DNA of 64,000 bases from Pelodera strongyloides (taxonomy: Eukaryota > Nematoda > Chromadorea > Rhabditida > Rhabditidae): assembly GCA_036852015.1 (NCBI GenBank), contig JAANDG010000098.1:124001-188000 (forward strand), written 5' to 3'. Position numbers and translations under genes: made by a program. Below, piece by piece: positions 61,261 to 64,000 of this stretch (positions are counted from its first letter, which is position 1; every line of letters starts with the position of its first letter). A model generated the notes under the pieces. The model made no database searches and was not told the origin of the DNA. It saw nothing but the letters and a program-made list of their open reading frames with translations.

Positions 61261-64000
61261 TAACAACTATTTGCAGAAAAAAACCGGCCGTTATTTCGCT
61301 TTAAGTTGAGTACGAGTACAATGAAAACTGAGTCTACTTACTTTATTGGTTGTTCAGACTAAAGACTAAAGATTACCTTGAGCTTTTTTGATATCGCGAA
61401 ATCTTATTGGGTAAGGGACAGGGAATATATGACGAATATTGAGAAAAATCCACGGATTTAGAAGAAAGAATTCTGAAGACTGGGCGAATTTGTTACTAGG
61501 CGTCTTCAGAAACCGTGCGTCACCTCAGGGATCACTAAGGAACTCGAAAATAAAGCGTATCCGTGACACTACGTTTAGTTACATAAAACCTTCGAATCAA
61601 CGTCACCTATCTGGGCTGTGCATCTCTTAGTCCTCTATTTTTTATCCCTCTATATCACTCTCTCTCTCTCTTTTTCTCGCTGCCTCTCATATAGAATTCC
61701 TTATTTTTTTCACATTCCATTGCCTGTTTCTGTGTCTCTGGTCTCTTAAAGCTACTCTCTGTCTTCTGAGTGGAAGGACCTTCTTCTTCTTGCTTGCGTG
61801 CAGTGTGTCAATGGGATTTCTTCCGCATTGGTACGCTGTCCTTGGTGACATTCTCGGCCCTCTCTGCCCTATCACAGTCTCTCATTCTCCCTCCCTAAGT
61901 ATCTCATCCCTAACCACGCTATCCCTATCATTTCTCCGTCGTCTCCCTCTTCTTTCACCAAACTGTTACTTTCCCTATTTTCTCTCTAGTCGCCTGCACA
62001 TGATGCTCTCTTCTCATGAACTCGGTCCCTTTTGCCACACACATACACCACTGACTGCTCTCAACACAACCTTTTCAGTTTCCGCGTTTTTCGTTGGCCG
62101 ATGTCCAATCCGTCTATCCCTCTTTTCCTAACTCATTTTCCTTGCCTATGAAAGCGACGTTATAAAGCAAACAAAAAGTCTATAACAATTTCAACTCTTC
62201 ATTCTATCCCAGAAAATAATTCCTTTCATTCATCAAAGAATCTCTTGTTTTTCCATGTACTCGTTGCTATTGCCTATAATATAGTGTGCCCTTTTGTGAT
62301 TTACGCATGAGAAACCTTACAACGCAAAAACTATTTTCGAGTACTTCTCTTATTTTTCAGTATATACATAATATTTTGCATTTAACCATAGGTAATAGTT
62401 ATTTTTGGAGTTTTTTAATTATTCTCGCCATGTTGTGTTCACCTTCGCCTTTTTTCATCTTTAATTTTGTAAATTATTCAGTAGTTAAATAATAAATTGC
62501 ATAGTTTTATTGTCAACGCTCTCTGTGCCCTTTCACTCTTCGAAAATGTACTTTATTGTAATAGTTTGTCAGTGAGAATAGATTTGCGGAAATTGATTTG
62601 TCCACCATTTGTCATAGCTCTTTTCTGTGTGTGGCAGTCCATTTCCCCCTCCCCCCCATTTCTGCCCCAACAAAAAGGCTCGACTGCGCCAGACCCCATG
62701 AATACTGCCTTGTATTTTATTCAGTTATTATAAGTGGAACATATAATATATGTAATGTGAAATTAAATATAATATACATTTTTTTATCTCATGCCATGGG
62801 AGAATTCATTGCTTGTGTGTTATATTTTCCCCGCAGAAAAACGTGCGTGTCTCAATTACAAAAAAATATAATCACGCATATGTGTCCTGAGTGCTCTTTG
62901 AATGTTTTGCGTGCGAAAACAATATTGTTTATTTGACTTTCTTCCTTAACCTGAGTGCATAGCTTGATAAGATATTATTTAGAAACTCTGCTACTTTGGA
63001 CCGTAACTCCGTGGGAGCAATTCCATATTTGTGTTGAACTTAAACTGATCAAATTAGAGAACAAAAACTGAAATGTTGCAACTGTATTAGCCAATTAGGT
63101 GCTCTGTTCCAAAGTCACCTCACGTTGCCTTTTGCGTTTGACATTTAAGAGCACTTCACAATTGAAGGAACTCTGTAGATGATCTTGAATCGCACACAAC
63201 ACCTATCGTAGAGTAAAAAGGCGCAAGTACGTGTGCTAAGAAGTAGCCGTGTGTTTTTTTTTCCCATACCTGGCAATTCTGTGTTCATGGAGCAACCCGA
63301 ATTTCTCAATATTTGATCAAAATGGTCACCGTAAAATTCATTTTCCAGAAATTTTCATCATTTTCACTACATTGTTCATAATCTATAATCTTCTCCTTTC
63401 ATTGATAGTACGCTTATTAGCACGATAAAATGATTACTTTAAATAGTATTCTGGTAGTGCTCTTTCTCAGAATGAATATGTTTAATGCATTTTGCGCATC
63501 AAAGGTGAAGCAAGTGCATATTATTAAGGGAACTGTCCTCTTTGATCTGGACCATTTTTTGGCAATCTTAAAAAAAGCCGAACATCGTCTGTCGTAGACA
63601 GATTGTGACCAACTTTCTTGGAAGATCCCGCCTTCAGAATTGAAAAGGGAACTTGGTATTTCTCCGAATATCAGCTTCATTTTGCTACATTAGTAATTCA
63701 ATATACGTTGGCCTAGACGGACTTCCTGGTTCTTCTTAATCTGATTTAGTGTTTTGTTTCATTTAACTCGGTGACGTGATATAATCCAAGTACGCGTTTT
63801 TATGGGAAAAGAGTGTACGGGGAAAAAGTCTTAAGGAAGTTAAAATACCTTTTATGGCACCATTCTCTCATTGTTAATTCTAGTGTTCTTTTTAAGAGCG
63901 TGTGGGCAATCTGTTGGTTCCTGGTCTCCCTCCGGAAATCGTTTGGACGCCTTGAAAAAAGGAGCCTCCCGTTCTCTAACCTCAATCACAATCTCTGTTT
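61261..64000. other. Spacer with a CT-rich tract, no gene supported
   Basis: 61640-62130 is strongly pyrimidine-rich on the plus strand and gives a 113-codon low-complexity ORF. The rest is AT-rich. Open stretches such as 63680-63417 (minus) have no matching splice sites. Confidence 0.45.

Noticed and set aside
61790..62131. 113-codon plus-strand ORF
   Set aside because: Pyrimidine-rich low-complexity translation (Ser/Leu/Pro) with no start context, splice sites or partner exons.

Overview
The window is nuclear DNA of a metazoan, almost certainly a nematode. All genes are split into many short exons (often 60-200 bp) separated mostly by 45-200 bp introns with GT..AG borders and TTTCAG-type acceptors. 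Several start codons lie 5-11 nt after a strong acceptor with no upstream coding, as expected for spliced-leader trans-splicing. The C-terminal binding protein gene carries an N-terminal THAP zinc finger, the architecture known from Caenorhabditis CTBP-1. No bacterial, viral or organellar gene was recognised. Exon coordinates given here were chained by hand from splice sites and reading-frame phase.

Layout. 0.56-5.6 kb (+): condensin II kleisin subunit H2, 19 exons. 5.6-10 kb: spacer with a GC-rich element bounded by terminal inverted repeats, a two-exon gene for a small secreted protein (-), and a tRNA-Thr gene (-). 10-27.8 kb (-): three chromatin/trafficking genes in the same direction, read as a PLEKHM2-like RUN/PH protein, a GPS2-like corepressor subunit and a PHRF1-like RING/PHD protein. 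27.8-35.1 kb: a sparse region holding a small four-exon orphan gene (+) with a tRNA-derived SINE in its intron, and exons on the minus strand whose phases fit as alternative 3' ends of ctbp-1. 35.2-46.2 kb (-): THAP-CtBP gene, 17 exons, with a 418-bp near-perfect foldback element in its 5.3-kb intron and complementary GA/CT tracts in two introns. 46-52 kb: spacer with one possible orphan exon. 52.6-57.6 kb: two small-GTPase genes tail to tail, IFT22/RABL5 (+) and an ARF-like GTPase (-). 59.2-61.1 kb (-): exons of an unrecognised gene, overlapping a second foldback element. 61.3-64 kb: nothing convincing.

Functionally the genes are mostly housekeeping: chromosome condensation (H2), transcriptional repression (CtBP, GPS2), Pol II/chromatin-linked ubiquitin ligase (PHRF1), lysosome positioning (PLEKHM2-like), and cilium transport (IFT22, possibly the ARL). 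The novelty lies in the orphan small genes, the apparent 3' extension of ctbp-1, and the inverted-repeat elements.
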